DNA from: Mycobacterium europaeum | Lineage (GTDB): Bacteria > Actinomycetota > Actinomycetes > Mycobacteriales > Mycobacteriaceae | Length of the DNA stretch: 61,701 nucleotides | Assembly (NCBI RefSeq): GCF_002102155.1 | Contig: NZ_LQOU01000048.1 | Coordinates: forward strand, 1 to 61,701 | Direction of reading: 5' to 3' | In this document: piece after piece, positions 32,806 to 41,700 of the stretch | Layout: each line of letters begins with the position of its first letter | Position numbering within the stretch: the first letter of the stretch is position 1 | Notes under the pieces: model-generated | The model's input: only the letters and a program-made list of their open reading frames with translations | Database searches by the model: none | What the model was told of the DNA's origin: nothing | Program-made: the position numbers and the translations under genes

Positions 32806-32830
32806 TCCACAGCGTGGCCGGAGGGTTTGC

Positions 32831-32859
32831 TTGCTTCCGACAAGGATGCGGGCTATCCT
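32831..32859 (+). promoter_or_regulatory. predicted rho promoter
   Basis: TTGCTT at 32831-32836, a 17-base gap and TATCCT (TANNNT type) at 32854-32859. It would give a leader of about 210 bases before the rho GTG. Long rho leaders are known in other bacteria, where Rho limits its own synthesis. No convincing terminator was seen between thrB and this site. Confidence 0.4.
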
Positions 32860-33074
32860 CGGACGCGTCCAGCAATCGCAGCATCTGCATCTGCATCAAT
32901 ACTGCCTTGCCACTAGGACAACACCAATTCTTCTCGTGAACGAGGTTCGCCGCTTACTCCGCCGACTGAGGCGATCACCGTTGCAGAGTCGATGATTGGG
33001 TGCACTCGGCACATTTGGCTGAATGCAACGAACCCCCCGGAATGACCTGATCAACGGGGGAAGAAAGGAAATCC

Positions 33075-34913
33075 GTGACCGATACGGACCTGTTCACGGC
33101 TGACGCGAGCACCGACAGCAATGACGTGCCGAACGCCGTGACCCCGGACACATCCGACGTCAAAACCAATGCCCCGGTTGGCTCTCTGTCCACCATGGTG
33201 CTTCCCGAACTGCGCGCGCTGGCTAACCAGGTCGGCGTCAAGGGGACGTCGGGCATGCGCAAAAACGAACTCATCGCCGCCATCAAGGAAATCAGGGGAC
33301 AGTCCAACGGGACCTCCGCCCCTGCCGCACCCGAGGACGGCGGCAAGTCCGACGCCGGCGCTGATGCACCGGCCGCTCAGGACCAACAGAACGGTTCCAC
33401 TACCGAAGCGCCCCGCCGTGAACGGCGCAGCGCCTCGCGCGAGCCGGGTTCGGCCCGCACCGGCGACGACGCGGATGGCGAGAGCTCACGCACCCGTGAG
33501 GGCGCGGCCGCCGGAGCCGACGAGGGCCGCCAGGGCGGCGGCAAGCGGGAAACCCGAAGCGACGAGCGCGGGCAAGACGCCGGTGGTGACCAAAGCGGTG
33601 ACCAGCAGGGCCCGGGCGGCCAGCAGTCTCGCGGCGGCTCGAACCAGCAGGACGACGACGGCGAGGGCCGTCAGGGCAGGCGCGGCCGCCGCTTCCGTGA
33701 CCGCGATCGCAGGCGGCGCGGTGAGCGGTCCGGTGAGGGCGGTGACACCGAGCTCCGTGAGGACGACGTCGTGCAGCCGGTCGCCGGCATCCTCGACGTT
33801 CTCGACAATTACGCGTTCGTCCGCACCTCCGGCTACCTGGCCGGTCCGCACGACGTCTACGTCTCGATGAACATGGTGCGCAAGAACGGCCTGCGCCGCG
33901 GTGACGCGGTGACCGGCGCGGTTCGCGTGCCGAAGGACGGCGAGCAGCCCAACCAGCGGCAGAAGTTCAACCCGCTGGTCCGCCTGGACAGTGTCAATGG
34001 CGGTCCGGTCGAGGACGCGAAGAAGCGGCCCGATTTTTCCAAGCTGACGCCGCTCTACCCCAATCAGCGGCTTCGCCTGGAGACCACGCCCGACAGGCTG
34101 ACCACGCGGGTGATCGACCTGATCATGCCGATCGGCAAGGGCCAGCGTGCGCTGATCGTGTCGCCGCCCAAGGCGGGCAAGACGACCATCCTGCAGGACA
34201 TCGCCAACGCGATCACCAAGAACAACCCGGAATGCCACCTCATGGTCGTGCTCGTCGACGAGCGGCCCGAGGAAGTCACCGACATGACTCGTTCGGTCAA
34301 GGGCGAGGTCATCGCCTCGACGTTCGACCGGCCGCCGACGGACCACACGGCGGTCGCCGAGCTGGCCATCGAACGCGCCAAGCGGCTCGTCGAGCAGGGC
34401 AAGGACGTCGTGGTGCTGCTGGACTCGATCACCCGCCTCGGGCGCGCCTACAACAACGCGTCGCCCGCGTCGGGCCGGATCCTCTCCGGTGGTGTCGACT
34501 CCACCGCGCTGTATCCGCCCAAGCGCTTCCTCGGCGCGGCGCGCAACATCGAGGAAGGCGGGTCGCTGACGATCATCGCCACCGCGATGGTCGAGACCGG
34601 ATCCACCGGTGACACCGTCATCTTCGAGGAGTTCAAGGGCACCGGTAACGCCGAGCTCAAGCTGGACCGCAAGATCTCCGAGCGGCGGGTCTTCCCGGCG
34701 GTCGACGTGAACCCCTCGGGTACCCGCAAGGACGAGCTGCTGCTGTCGTCCGACGAGTTCGGCATCGTGCACAAGTTGCGCCGGGTGCTGTCGGGTCTGG
34801 ATTCACACCAGGCCATCGACCTGCTGATGTCGCAGCTGCGCAAGACGAAGACCAACTACGAGTTCCTGGTGCAGGTCTCCAAGACCACGCCGGGCTCCAT
34901 GGACAACGACTGA
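33075..34913 (+). CDS. rho: transcription termination factor Rho
   Basis: 612 residues from the GTG at 33075. The N-terminal Rho helical domain (LPELRALANQVGVKGTSGMRKNEL) is followed by a long low-complexity insert (about residues 75-235) rich in Arg, Asp, Gly and Gln, typical of actinobacterial Rho. Then come the RNA-binding cold-shock domain (GILDVLDNYAFVRT) and the RecA-like ATPase with Walker A SPPKAGKTT, VDERPEEVTDM and Walker B VVLLDSITRL. It unwinds RNA and ends transcription as a hexamer. A 6-bp hairpin follows the stop directly. Confidence 0.96.
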   Translation: MTDTDLFTADASTDSNDVPNAVTPDTSDVKTNAPVGSLSTMVLPELRALANQVGVKGTSGMRKNELIAAIKEIRGQSNGTSAPAAPEDGGKSDAGADAPAAQDQQNGSTTEAPRRERRSASREPGSARTGDDADGESSRTREGAAAGADEGRQGGGKRETRSDERGQDAGGDQSGDQQGPGGQQSRGGSNQQDDDGEGRQGRRGRRFRDRDRRRRGERSGEGGDTELREDDVVQPVAGILDVLDNYAFVRTSGYLAGPHDVYVSMNMVRKNGLRRGDAVTGAVRVPKDGEQPNQRQKFNPLVRLDSVNGGPVEDAKKRPDFSKLTPLYPNQRLRLETTPDRLTTRVIDLIMPIGKGQRALIVSPPKAGKTTILQDIANAITKNNPECHLMVVLVDERPEEVTDMTRSVKGEVIASTFDRPPTDHTAVAELAIERAKRLVEQGKDVVVLLDSITRLGRAYNNASPASGRILSGGVDSTALYPPKRFLGAARNIEEGGSLTIIATAMVETGSTGDTVIFEEFKGTGNAELKLDRKISERRVFPAVDVNPSGTRKDELLLSSDEFGIVHKLRRVLSGLDSHQAIDLLMSQLRKTKTNYEFLVQVSKTTPGSMDND

Positions 34914-34932
34914 CCGGCCACCCCTGGGCCGG
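34914..34932 (+). terminator. hairpin directly after rho
   Basis: CCGGCC (34914-34919), seven-base loop, GGCCGG (34927-34932), beginning on the first base after the rho stop. It is a perfect 6-bp GC stem without a T-run. It could end the rho message or just stabilise its 3' end. Confidence 0.4.
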
Positions 34933-35104
34933 ACGCTCTGGCCGCGACACGTAAACCGCGCACACGACGCGCCGGCGGGCCTCGCCAAGGTTCATGTCTC
35001 GGGGGGATCGGCAGATCGGCGGCCCGCCGATCCAGCCGCTGCCGGCCCCGGTCCCCGGGAATGCCACGGCCCAACCCGGTGTTTTGGGGGGATAGCGGTT
35101 GACC

Positions 35105-35113
35105 TGGCATAAT
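35105..35113 (+). promoter_or_regulatory. predicted extended -10 of rpmE
   Basis: TGGCATAAT is an extended -10 (TGN followed by CATAAT at 35108-35113) about 76 bases before the rpmE ATG. A possible -35 (TTTGGG, 35083-35088) is weak, as is usual for extended -10 promoters. The rest of the 34933-35189 gap shows nothing else I can name. Confidence 0.4.
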
Positions 35114-35189
35114 CGACGCTCGACTATCCCCGAACCGGCCGAGGTTCGCCAGGCACGGGGATCGCGGGCAAACTACCGAAAAGGACAGC

Positions 35190-35426
35190 ATGAAAGCCGA
35201 CATTCACCCCGCCTACGGGGAGACCACCGTGCACTGCGGGTGCGGGAACACTTTTCAGACCCGCAGCACCAAGCCCGGCGGCAACATCGTCGTCGAGGTG
35301 TGCTCGCAGTGCCACCCGTTCTACACCGGCAAGCAGAAGATTCTGGACAGCGGCGGCCGGGTGGCCCGCTTCGAGAAGCGTTACGGCAAGCGCAAAGGTG
35401 CCGCGACGGACAAGACCGACAAATAG
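35190..35426 (+). CDS. rpmE: 50S ribosomal protein L31, zinc-binding form
   Basis: 78 residues (MKADIHPAYGETTVHCGCGN). The four zinc cysteines are present as CGC and CSQC (C16, C18, C37, C40 type), so this is the C+ paralogue used when zinc is sufficient. The C-terminus carries FYTGKQKI and the basic tail FEKRYGKR. AAAGGA lies just upstream of the ATG. A strong intrinsic terminator follows nine bases after the stop. Confidence 0.96.
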   Translation: MKADIHPAYGETTVHCGCGNTFQTRSTKPGGNIVVEVCSQCHPFYTGKQKILDSGGRVARFEKRYGKRKGAATDKTDK

Positions 35427-35434
35427 CTGCGTTG

Positions 35435-35483
35435 CCGACGCCCGAACTGTGCCAGAGCGCACAGGCCGGGCGTCGGTTTGCGT
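35435..35483 (+). terminator. intrinsic terminator of rpmE
   Basis: Outer stem CCGACGCCCG (35435-35444) pairs perfectly with CGGGCGTCGG (35467-35476); an inner stem CTGTGC/GCACAG (35447-35452, 35459-35464) extends it after a 2x2 internal loop. TTTGCGTTTG follows. One of the clearest intrinsic terminators in the window, separating rpmE from the prfA operon. Confidence 0.7.
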
Positions 35484-35529
35484 TTGCGGCAATGGGAACG
35501 CGGGGGCTGATCGGGGCAGGAGGTGACAC

Positions 35530-36603
35530 GTGACGCAGCCGGTGCAGACGATTGATGTGCTGCTGGCCGAACACGCCGAGCTCGAGCGACGGCTGGCGGA
35601 CCCCGACTTGCACAGCAATCCCACCGAGGCGCGCAAGGCCGGCCGCCGGTTCGCCCGGTTGGCCCCGATCGTCGCCACCTATCGCAAGCTGGAGTCGGCG
35701 CGCGGCGATCTCGAGGCCGCGCATGAGCTGGCCGCCGACGACGAGTCGTTCGCCGAAGAGGTCACCGAACTTCAATCACGGGTCGCCGAACTGGACACCC
35801 AACTGACCGACATGCTGGCCCCGCGCGATCCGCACGATCCCGACGACATCGTCCTCGAAGTCAAATCGGGTGAGGGCGGCGAGGAATCGGCGTTGTTCGC
35901 CGCGGATCTGGCCAGGATGTACATCCGCTATGCCGAGCGGCACGGCTGGACGGTGACGGTTCTGGACGAGACCACGTCGGACCTCGGTGGCTACAAGGAC
36001 GCGACGCTGTCCATCGCCAGCAAGGGCGACTCGCCCGACGGGGTGTGGTCCCGGATGAAATTCGAGGGCGGGGTGCACCGGGTGCAGCGTGTCCCGGTGA
36101 CGGAATCCCAAGGCCGCGTTCACACTTCGGCCGCCGGCGTTCTGGTCTATCCCGAACCCGAGGAAGTGGGGGAGGTGCAGATCGACGAGTCGGACCTGCG
36201 CATCGACGTGTACCGCTCGTCCGGCAAGGGCGGGCAGGGGGTGAACACCACCGACTCCGCGGTGCGGATCACACATCTGCCCACCGGCATCGTGGTCACC
36301 TGCCAGAACGAACGCTCGCAGCTGCAGAACAAGGCGCGTGCGTTGCAGGTGCTCGCCGCCCGGCTGCAGGCGCTGGCCGAAGAGCAGGCGCTGGCCGACG
36401 CCTCGGCCGACCGGGCCAGCCAGATCCGGACCGTGGACCGCAGCGAGCGGATTCGCACGTACAACTTCCCGGAGAACCGGATCACCGACCACCGGATCGG
36501 TTTCAAGGCACACAATCTCGATCAGGTACTCGACGGCGACCTCGACGCGATGTTCGACGCGCTGAGCGCCGCCGACAAACAGTCTCGGCTGCAACAGGCA
36601 TGA
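35530..36603 (+). CDS. prfA: peptide chain release factor 1
   Basis: 357 residues from the GTG at 35530, with AGGAGG just upstream. The stop-codon recognition tripeptide of RF1 is PVT (in RVPVTESQGRVHTS), and the peptidyl hydrolysis motif is GGQ in SSGKGGQGVNTTDSAVRITH. Reads UAA and UAG on the ribosome. The stop overlaps the prmC start (ATGA at 36600-36603), coupling RF1 to the enzyme that methylates its GGQ glutamine. Confidence 0.96.
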   Translation: MTQPVQTIDVLLAEHAELERRLADPDLHSNPTEARKAGRRFARLAPIVATYRKLESARGDLEAAHELAADDESFAEEVTELQSRVAELDTQLTDMLAPRDPHDPDDIVLEVKSGEGGEESALFAADLARMYIRYAERHGWTVTVLDETTSDLGGYKDATLSIASKGDSPDGVWSRMKFEGGVHRVQRVPVTESQGRVHTSAAGVLVYPEPEEVGEVQIDESDLRIDVYRSSGKGGQGVNTTDSAVRITHLPTGIVVTCQNERSQLQNKARALQVLAARLQALAEEQALADASADRASQIRTVDRSERIRTYNFPENRITDHRIGFKAHNLDQVLDGDLDAMFDALSAADKQSRLQQA

Positions 36604-37448
36604 GTGCCCTGCGGCGCGCGATCGACTCCGCTGCGGCGACGCTGGCCGCAGCAGGAATCGACTCCGCGCGTTGGGATGCCGAGGAGCTGGCCGCCCACTT
36701 GTCCGGCACCGAGCGCGGTCGGCTGGCCCTGGTCGAGTCCACCGGTGAGGGCTTCCTCGATCGGTACCGCCACGTCGTGGCCGCGCGTTCCCGCCGGGTG
36801 CCGTTGCAGCACCTCACCGGCACGGCCGCGTTCGGACCGCTGACGCTGCACGTCGGCCCCGGCGTCTTCATACCGCGCCCGGAAACGGAAGCGCTTCTCG
36901 CGTGGGTCACCGAGCAGCGTCTGCCGGCCCGGCCCGTCGTCGTCGACCTGTGCACCGGTTCGGGCGCACTGGGGTTGGCGCTGGCCCATGAGCGCCCCGC
37001 CGCCCGAGTCATCGGCATCGATGACTCCGAGGCGGCCCTCGAATACGCGCGCCGCAACGCGGCGGGCACCGCGGTCGAACTCGTCCACGCCGACGTCACC
37101 GAGCCCACTCTGCTGCCGGAACTCGACGGTGAGGTCAACGTGGTGGTGGCCAATCCGCCCTATGTCCCCGACGCGGCCATCGTGGAACCCGAAGTCGGTC
37201 AATACGATCCGCACCACGCGGTGTTCGGCGGACCGGACGGGATGGCGGTGATCGCCCCCATCGTCGCCCTGGCCGGCCGCTGGCTTCGCCCTGGTGGCAT
37301 CTTCGCCGTCGAACACGACGACACCACCTCGTCGCATACGGTGGAATTGGTCTGCGAGACGGGGCTTTTCGAGGACGTCAGTGCTCGTCACGACCTCGTC
37401 GGCCGGCCGCGGTTCGTCACCGCGCGCAGAAAGCGGGGGCGGGTATGA
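36600..37448 (+). CDS. prmC: release factor glutamine methyltransferase
   Basis: 282 residues from the ATG at 36600. The SAM-binding motif VVDLCTGSGALGLALA and the catalytic NPPY (VVVANPPYVPD) identify PrmC/HemK, with the N-terminal helical substrate-binding domain intact. It methylates the GGQ glutamine of RF1/RF2. It overlaps both neighbours by four bases. Confidence 0.95.
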   Translation: MSALRRAIDSAAATLAAAGIDSARWDAEELAAHLSGTERGRLALVESTGEGFLDRYRHVVAARSRRVPLQHLTGTAAFGPLTLHVGPGVFIPRPETEALLAWVTEQRLPARPVVVDLCTGSGALGLALAHERPAARVIGIDDSEAALEYARRNAAGTAVELVHADVTEPTLLPELDGEVNVVVANPPYVPDAAIVEPEVGQYDPHHAVFGGPDGMAVIAPIVALAGRWLRPGGIFAVEHDDTTSSHTVELVCETGLFEDVSARHDLVGRPRFVTARRKRGRV

Positions 37449-38104
37449 CGGAGGTCTTCGACTGCGCCGATCCCGATCAGCGTGCGCGCGGGATCGCCTC
37501 GGCGGCCGGGGCGCTCAAGGGCGGCCGATTGGTGGTCATGCCGACCGACACCGTGTACGGCATCGGCGCCGACGCCTTCAACAGCGCCGCGGTGGCCGCG
37601 CTGCTGTCGGCGAAGGGGCGGGGCCGCGACATGCCGGTCGGCGTGCTGGTCGGCTCCTGGCACACCATCGAGGGCCTGGTCTACACCATGCCGGGCGGGG
37701 CCCGAGACCTGATCCGCGCGTTCTGGCCGGGCGCGCTGAGCCTGGTGGTGACGCAGGCACCGTCGCTGCAATGGGACCTCGGCGACGCCCGCGGCACCGT
37801 GATGCTGCGCATGCCGCTGCACCCGGTGGCCATCGAGTTGCTGCGCCAAGTGGGACCCATGGCGGTGTCCAGCGCGAATGTCTCCGGCCGCCCGCCCGCG
37901 GTGGACGCCGCCGAGGCCCGCACTCAACTCGGTGATCTCGTCGACGTCTATCTCGACGCGGGGACGGCCGAGCAGGGGGCGGCCTCCACGATCGTCGACC
38001 TGACCGGGCCGGCCCCGCGGATCCTGCGACCCGGCCCGGTGAGCGCCGAGCGGATCGCGGAAGTGCTCGGCGTCGATCCCGAAAGCCTGACCGCCCAGGC
38101 CTAG
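37445..38104 (+). CDS. L-threonylcarbamoyladenylate synthase (Sua5/YrdC family)
   Basis: 219 residues. The YrdC-domain signature KGGRLVVMPTDTVYGIGADAF near the N-terminus and the later SSANVSGRPPAVDAAEA, with IVDLTGPAPRILRPGPVS, fit TsaC-type enzymes. They make threonylcarbamoyl-AMP for the t6A37 modification of ANN-decoding tRNAs. It lacks the C-terminal Sua5 domain, so it is the short form. It sits in the prfA-prmC operon (Rv1301 in M. tuberculosis), joined by an ATGA overlap. Confidence 0.9.
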   Translation: MTEVFDCADPDQRARGIASAAGALKGGRLVVMPTDTVYGIGADAFNSAAVAALLSAKGRGRDMPVGVLVGSWHTIEGLVYTMPGGARDLIRAFWPGALSLVVTQAPSLQWDLGDARGTVMLRMPLHPVAIELLRQVGPMAVSSANVSGRPPAVDAAEARTQLGDLVDVYLDAGTAEQGAASTIVDLTGPAPRILRPGPVSAERIAEVLGVDPESLTAQA

Positions 38105-38132
38105 CCAGAGTGGTTCCCCGGTTGCCAGGTTG

Positions 38133-39362
38133 GTGCAGTACGGTCTCGACGTGTCCAGCGACCCGGCCGGCGGCCTAGCGAACCTCGCCAGTGGTTTGCT
38201 CGCCCTGTCCGACCGCGGCGCCGGAGTCCCCCTGCGCGAGCTGGCACTCGTGGGGCTGACCGCGGCGATCATCACCTACTTCGCGACCGGCCCGGTGCGG
38301 GTGCTCGCCACCCGGCTGGGTGCTGTTGCCTATCCGCGGGAACGCGACGTGCACGTGACGCCCACTCCCCGCATGGGTGGGTTGGCGATGTTTCTCGGCG
38401 TCATCTCGGCCGTATTCCTGGCGTCGGAGCTTCCCGCGCTCACCCGCGGGTTCGTCTACTCGACGGGGATGCCCGCGGTGCTGGTGGCCGGCGCGGTCAT
38501 CATGGGCATCGGTCTCATCGACGATCGTTGGGGGCTCGACGCCTTGACGAAGTTCGCCGGCCAGATCACCGCGGCCAGTGTGCTGGTCACGATGGGCGTC
38601 GCCTGGAGCGTCCTCTACATCCCGATCGGCGGTGTCGGCACGATCGTGCTGGACCAGGCCTCGTCGATCCTGCTCACGCTGGCGCTGACGGTCTCCATCG
38701 TCAACGCGATGAACTTCGTCGACGGGCTCGACGGACTGGCGGCCGGGCTCGGGCTGATCACCGCCCTGGCGATCTGCATGTTCTCGGTCGGACTGCTGCG
38801 GGATCACGGCGGCGACGTCCTCTTTTATCCGCCCGCCGTGATCTCCGTGGTGCTCGCGGGGGCCTGTCTGGGCTTCCTGCCGCACAACTTTCACCGCGCC
38901 AAGATCTTCATGGGTGATTCGGGCTCGATGCTGATCGGCTTGATGCTCGCGGCGGCTTCCACCACCGCCGCGGGGCCCGTCTCGCAAAACGCCTACGGCG
39001 CGCGCGACGTGTTCGCGCTGCTGTCGCCCTTCCTGCTGGTGGTGGCGGTCATGTTCGTGCCGATGCTCGATTTGCTGCTGGCGATCGTGCGCCGCACCCG
39101 CGCCGGCCGCAGCGCATTCAGCCCAGACAAGATGCACCTGCACCACCGGTTGCTGCAGATCGGTCACTCCCACCGCCGGGTGGTGTTGCTGATCTACCTC
39201 TGGGTGGGCATCGTTGCGTTCGGCGCCGCCAGCACGATCTTCTTCAACCCCCGTCACACCGCGGCGGTGATGTTGGGCGCCATCGTGGTCGCCGGCATCG
39301 CGACGGCGATCCCGCTCATGCGGCCGCGCGACGACTACGACGACGAGGACTACGACAGCTAG
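38133..39362 (+). CDS. wecA: decaprenyl-phosphate GlcNAc-1-phosphate transferase
   Basis: 409 residues from the GTG at 38133 (VQYGLDVSSD); GTG 38151 is an alternative. About eleven membrane helices are visible, with the MraY/WecA family motifs: the PTPRMGG loop, LIDDRWGLDALTKF, NAMNFVDGLDGLAAG, GFLPHNFHRAKIFMGDSGS and the His-rich PDKMHLHHRLLQIGHSHR. It transfers GlcNAc-1-P to decaprenyl phosphate, the first lipid step of the arabinogalactan linker in mycobacteria. The following gene belongs to the atp cluster. Confidence 0.95.
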   Translation: MQYGLDVSSDPAGGLANLASGLLALSDRGAGVPLRELALVGLTAAIITYFATGPVRVLATRLGAVAYPRERDVHVTPTPRMGGLAMFLGVISAVFLASELPALTRGFVYSTGMPAVLVAGAVIMGIGLIDDRWGLDALTKFAGQITAASVLVTMGVAWSVLYIPIGGVGTIVLDQASSILLTLALTVSIVNAMNFVDGLDGLAAGLGLITALAICMFSVGLLRDHGGDVLFYPPAVISVVLAGACLGFLPHNFHRAKIFMGDSGSMLIGLMLAAASTTAAGPVSQNAYGARDVFALLSPFLLVVAVMFVPMLDLLLAIVRRTRAGRSAFSPDKMHLHHRLLQIGHSHRRVVLLIYLWVGIVAFGAASTIFFNPRHTAAVMLGAIVVAGIATAIPLMRPRDDYDDEDYDS

Positions 39363-39581
39363 TAGTAGTGGCGCCTCGCCATATGGTACGGTGCTGGTAG
39401 AGCCCCAAAAAGCCGCACAAATTGCCGGTCCATCGGACACAGATCCGGTCGGGTCGGCTGAGGACTCGCGCCGGGAGATACCCCTTGGGCGAATCCACTG
39501 TGACGTGCGATACGCTCGGCGGGCCACCGATCAGTCGGTCGGGGGACTCCCGCTCCACCAACTTGGGATTGAGGTGCTGCA
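39363..39581. other. atp cluster upstream region
   Basis: 219 bases between wecA and the atpI-like gene. TANNNT-type hexamers occur at 39382 (TATGGT), 39387 (TACGGT) and 39511 (TACGCT), but none has a good -35 at proper spacing, so I do not assign the atp operon promoter. No terminator hairpin for wecA was found. Confidence 0.3.
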
Positions 39582-40076
39582 GTGACGACACCAGCGCAGG
39601 ACGCGCCGTTGGTGTTTCCCTCTGTTGCGTTCCGCCCGGTCCGCCTGTTGGTCCTCAGCATTGCGGTTGCTGTGGTGGCCGTCATCGCCGCCGGAGCGAC
39701 CGGTCACCCGATGGTCGGGGTGTACTTCGGCGTCGGGATGCTCCTCGGTTTGCTCAACGCCCTCTTGGTGCGTCGTTCGGTCGCGTCGATCACCGCGAAG
39801 GACCATCCGCTGAAAAGCACGATGGCGCTGAACTCGGCCACCCGGCTGGCCATCATCACCGTCATCGGGCTGATCATCGCCTACGTCTTCCGGCCCGCCG
39901 GCCTTGGCGTCGTGTTCGGATTGGCCCTTTTCCAGATCTTGTTGGTGGCATCGACGGCGCTCCCGGTGTGGAAGAAGCTGCGCGCCGGCGACTGGGCGGA
40001 GGCCCATCCCGCGGACGGAGGCGGCGTGATCGCGGGATCGGATGGAACGGAAGGAAAGAACGGCAACGATGACTGA
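39582..40076 (+). CDS. AtpI-like ATP synthase accessory membrane protein
   Basis: 164 residues from the GTG at 39582. Four predicted membrane helices in two pairs (LLVLSIAVAVVAVIAAGA; MVGVYFGVGMLLGLLNAL; LAIITVIGLIIAYVF; LGVVFGLALFQILLVAST). It holds the atpI position ahead of atpB, as Rv1303 does. AtpI-type proteins help c-ring assembly or Mg uptake in other bacteria; the mycobacterial protein is only distantly similar. The last eight bases overlap atpB. Confidence 0.8.
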   Translation: MTTPAQDAPLVFPSVAFRPVRLLVLSIAVAVVAVIAAGATGHPMVGVYFGVGMLLGLLNALLVRRSVASITAKDHPLKSTMALNSATRLAIITVIGLIIAYVFRPAGLGVVFGLALFQILLVASTALPVWKKLRAGDWAEAHPADGGGVIAGSDGTEGKNGNDD

Positions 40077-40827
40077 GACGACGTTCCTCGCCGAATCCGC
40101 CATCGAGGTCGGCGCCCACACCCACGCCACGTGGCTGGGCATGACCGTCAACACGGACACCATCCTGTCCACCGCGATCGCGGCGGTGATCGTGCTCGCG
40201 CTGGCATTCTTCCTGCGCGCGAAGATCACCTCCACCGGCGTCCCCAGCGGCGTTCAGTTGTTCTGGGAGGCCATCACCGTTCAGATGCGCGACCAGATCG
40301 AGAGCGCGGTCGGGATGCGGATCGCGCCGTTCGTGTTGCCGCTGGCCGTCACCATCTTCGTGTTCATCCTGATCTCGAACTGGCTGTCGGTGCTCCCGCT
40401 GCAGTACACCGACAAGTCCGGGCACACCACCGAGCTACTGAAGTCGGCGGCCGCGGACATCAATTACGTTCTGGCGCTGGCCCTTTTCGTGTTCGTCTGC
40501 TATCACGTGGCCGGTATCTGGCGCCGGGGCATCGTCGGGCACCCGCTCGCCGTGCTCAAGGGCCACGTGGCGTTCCTGGCGCCGATCAACCTCGTCGAAG
40601 AGCTCGCCAAGCCGATCTCGTTGTCGCTCCGACTTTTCGGCAACATCTTCGCCGGCGGCATCCTGGTCGCGCTGATCGCGCTCTTCCCCCCGTACATCAT
40701 GTGGGCGCCCAACGCCATCTGGAAGGCCTTCGACCTGTTCGTGGGGGCGATCCAGGCGTTCATCTTCTCAATCTTGACCATCCTCTACTTCAGTCAAGCC
40801 ATGGAGATCGAGGAACATCATGACTGA
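40069..40827 (+). CDS. atpB: ATP synthase Fo subunit a
   Basis: 252 residues from the ATG at 40069, with GGAAGGAAAG upstream. The essential arginine is in helix KPISLSLRLFGNIFAGG, which faces the c-ring, and the C-terminal helix AIQAFIFSILTILYFSQAM completes the proton channel. Multi-pass membrane protein. First structural gene of the atp operon. Confidence 0.96.
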   Translation: MTETTFLAESAIEVGAHTHATWLGMTVNTDTILSTAIAAVIVLALAFFLRAKITSTGVPSGVQLFWEAITVQMRDQIESAVGMRIAPFVLPLAVTIFVFILISNWLSVLPLQYTDKSGHTTELLKSAAADINYVLALALFVFVCYHVAGIWRRGIVGHPLAVLKGHVAFLAPINLVEELAKPISLSLRLFGNIFAGGILVALIALFPPYIMWAPNAIWKAFDLFVGAIQAFIFSILTILYFSQAMEIEEHHD

Positions 40828-40869
40828 GGCAACCATGAATTGTTTTGTCCCACACACCATTACAGAGGC

Positions 40870-40900
40870 CTGGTAGACCGCTACCAGATATCAAGGAGGA
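40870..40900 (+). promoter_or_regulatory. hairpin and strong ribosome site before atpE
   Basis: CTGGTAG (40870-40876), loop ACCG, CTACCAG (40881-40887) form a perfect 7-bp hairpin in the atpB-atpE gap. The ribosome site AAGGAGGA (40893-40900), close to a full anti-16S match, follows after five bases and lies five bases before the ATG. Subunit c is needed in many more copies than its operon neighbours, so a translation-enhancing or mRNA-protecting element here is expected. Confidence 0.55.
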
Positions 40901-40905
40901 TAAGA

Positions 40906-41160
40906 ATGGCTCTGGACCCCCAAGTCGCTGCCGCTGCACTCATCGGCGGTGGACTCATCATGGGCGGTGGCGCGATCGGCGCCGGTATCGGTGACGGTAT
41001 CGCCGGTAACGCGCTGGTCTCCGGCATCGCCCGGCAACCCGAGGCACAAGGTCGGCTGTTCACGCCGTTCTTCATCACCGTCGGTCTGGTCGAGGCGGCC
41101 TACTTCATCAACCTGGCGTTCATGGCGCTGTTCGTCTTCGCCACACCCGTCGGCACCTAA
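40906..41160 (+). CDS. atpE: ATP synthase Fo subunit c
   Basis: 84 residues from the ATG at 40906, chosen for the ribosome site; three residues longer than the M. tuberculosis protein. Two membrane helices with the glycine-rich LIGGGLIMGGGAIGAGIGDG and the ion-binding Glu63 in VGLVEAAYFINL, joined by the polar loop ARQPEAQGR. Residues equivalent to the M. tuberculosis bedaquiline site (D28, E61, A63, I66; here D30, E63, A65, I68) are all of the susceptible type. Confidence 0.97.
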   Translation: MALDPQVAAAALIGGGLIMGGGAIGAGIGDGIAGNALVSGIARQPEAQGRLFTPFFITVGLVEAAYFINLAFMALFVFATPVGT

Positions 41161-41169
41161 TTCGCTGTG

Positions 41170-41694
41170 ATGGGTGACGCGAGCCTGAGCTTTCTGGCAT
41201 CCAGCCAGGTGGTGGCAGAGGGAGGCAACAACTTCCTCGTTCCGAACGGCACTTTCTTCTTCGTGCTGGCGATCTTCCTGATCGTGCTTGCGGTTATCGG
41301 CACGTTCGTCGTGCCGCCCGTCATGCGGGTATTGCGCGAGCGGGACGCCATGGTCGCCAAGACCGTCGCCGACAACAAGAAGGCCGGCGAGCAGTTCGAC
41401 GCCGCCAAGGCCGACTACGAAGAAGCCCTCACGGAGGCGCGGGTTCAGGCGTCGTCGCTGCGCGACAATGCCCGCGCAGAGGGCCGTAAGCTCGTCGAAG
41501 ACGCGCGCGCCCGTGGGGAGCAACAGGTGATGTCGACGATGCAAATGGCCTCCGAGCAATTGAAGCGGGAGAGAGACGCCGTGGAACTGGATCTGCGCGC
41601 CAACGTGGCGACCATGTCGGCGACGCTGGCCAGCCGGATCCTCGGTGTCGAGGTGGCCCCGGCCACCGCGGCCACCGGTAAGTCTGGACGGTAA
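41170..41694 (+). CDS. atpF: ATP synthase Fo subunit b
   Basis: 174 residues from the ATG at 41170; a GTG one codon earlier is also possible. One N-terminal membrane helix (FFFVLAIFLIVLAVIGTFVV) precedes a long charged helix (RERDAMVAKTVADNKKAGEQ onward), the peripheral stalk. It pairs with the b-delta fusion encoded next, seven bases downstream. Confidence 0.95.
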   Translation: MGDASLSFLASSQVVAEGGNNFLVPNGTFFFVLAIFLIVLAVIGTFVVPPVMRVLRERDAMVAKTVADNKKAGEQFDAAKADYEEALTEARVQASSLRDNARAEGRKLVEDARARGEQQVMSTMQMASEQLKRERDAVELDLRANVATMSATLASRILGVEVAPATAATGKSGR

Positions 41695-41700
41695 CCGCGT

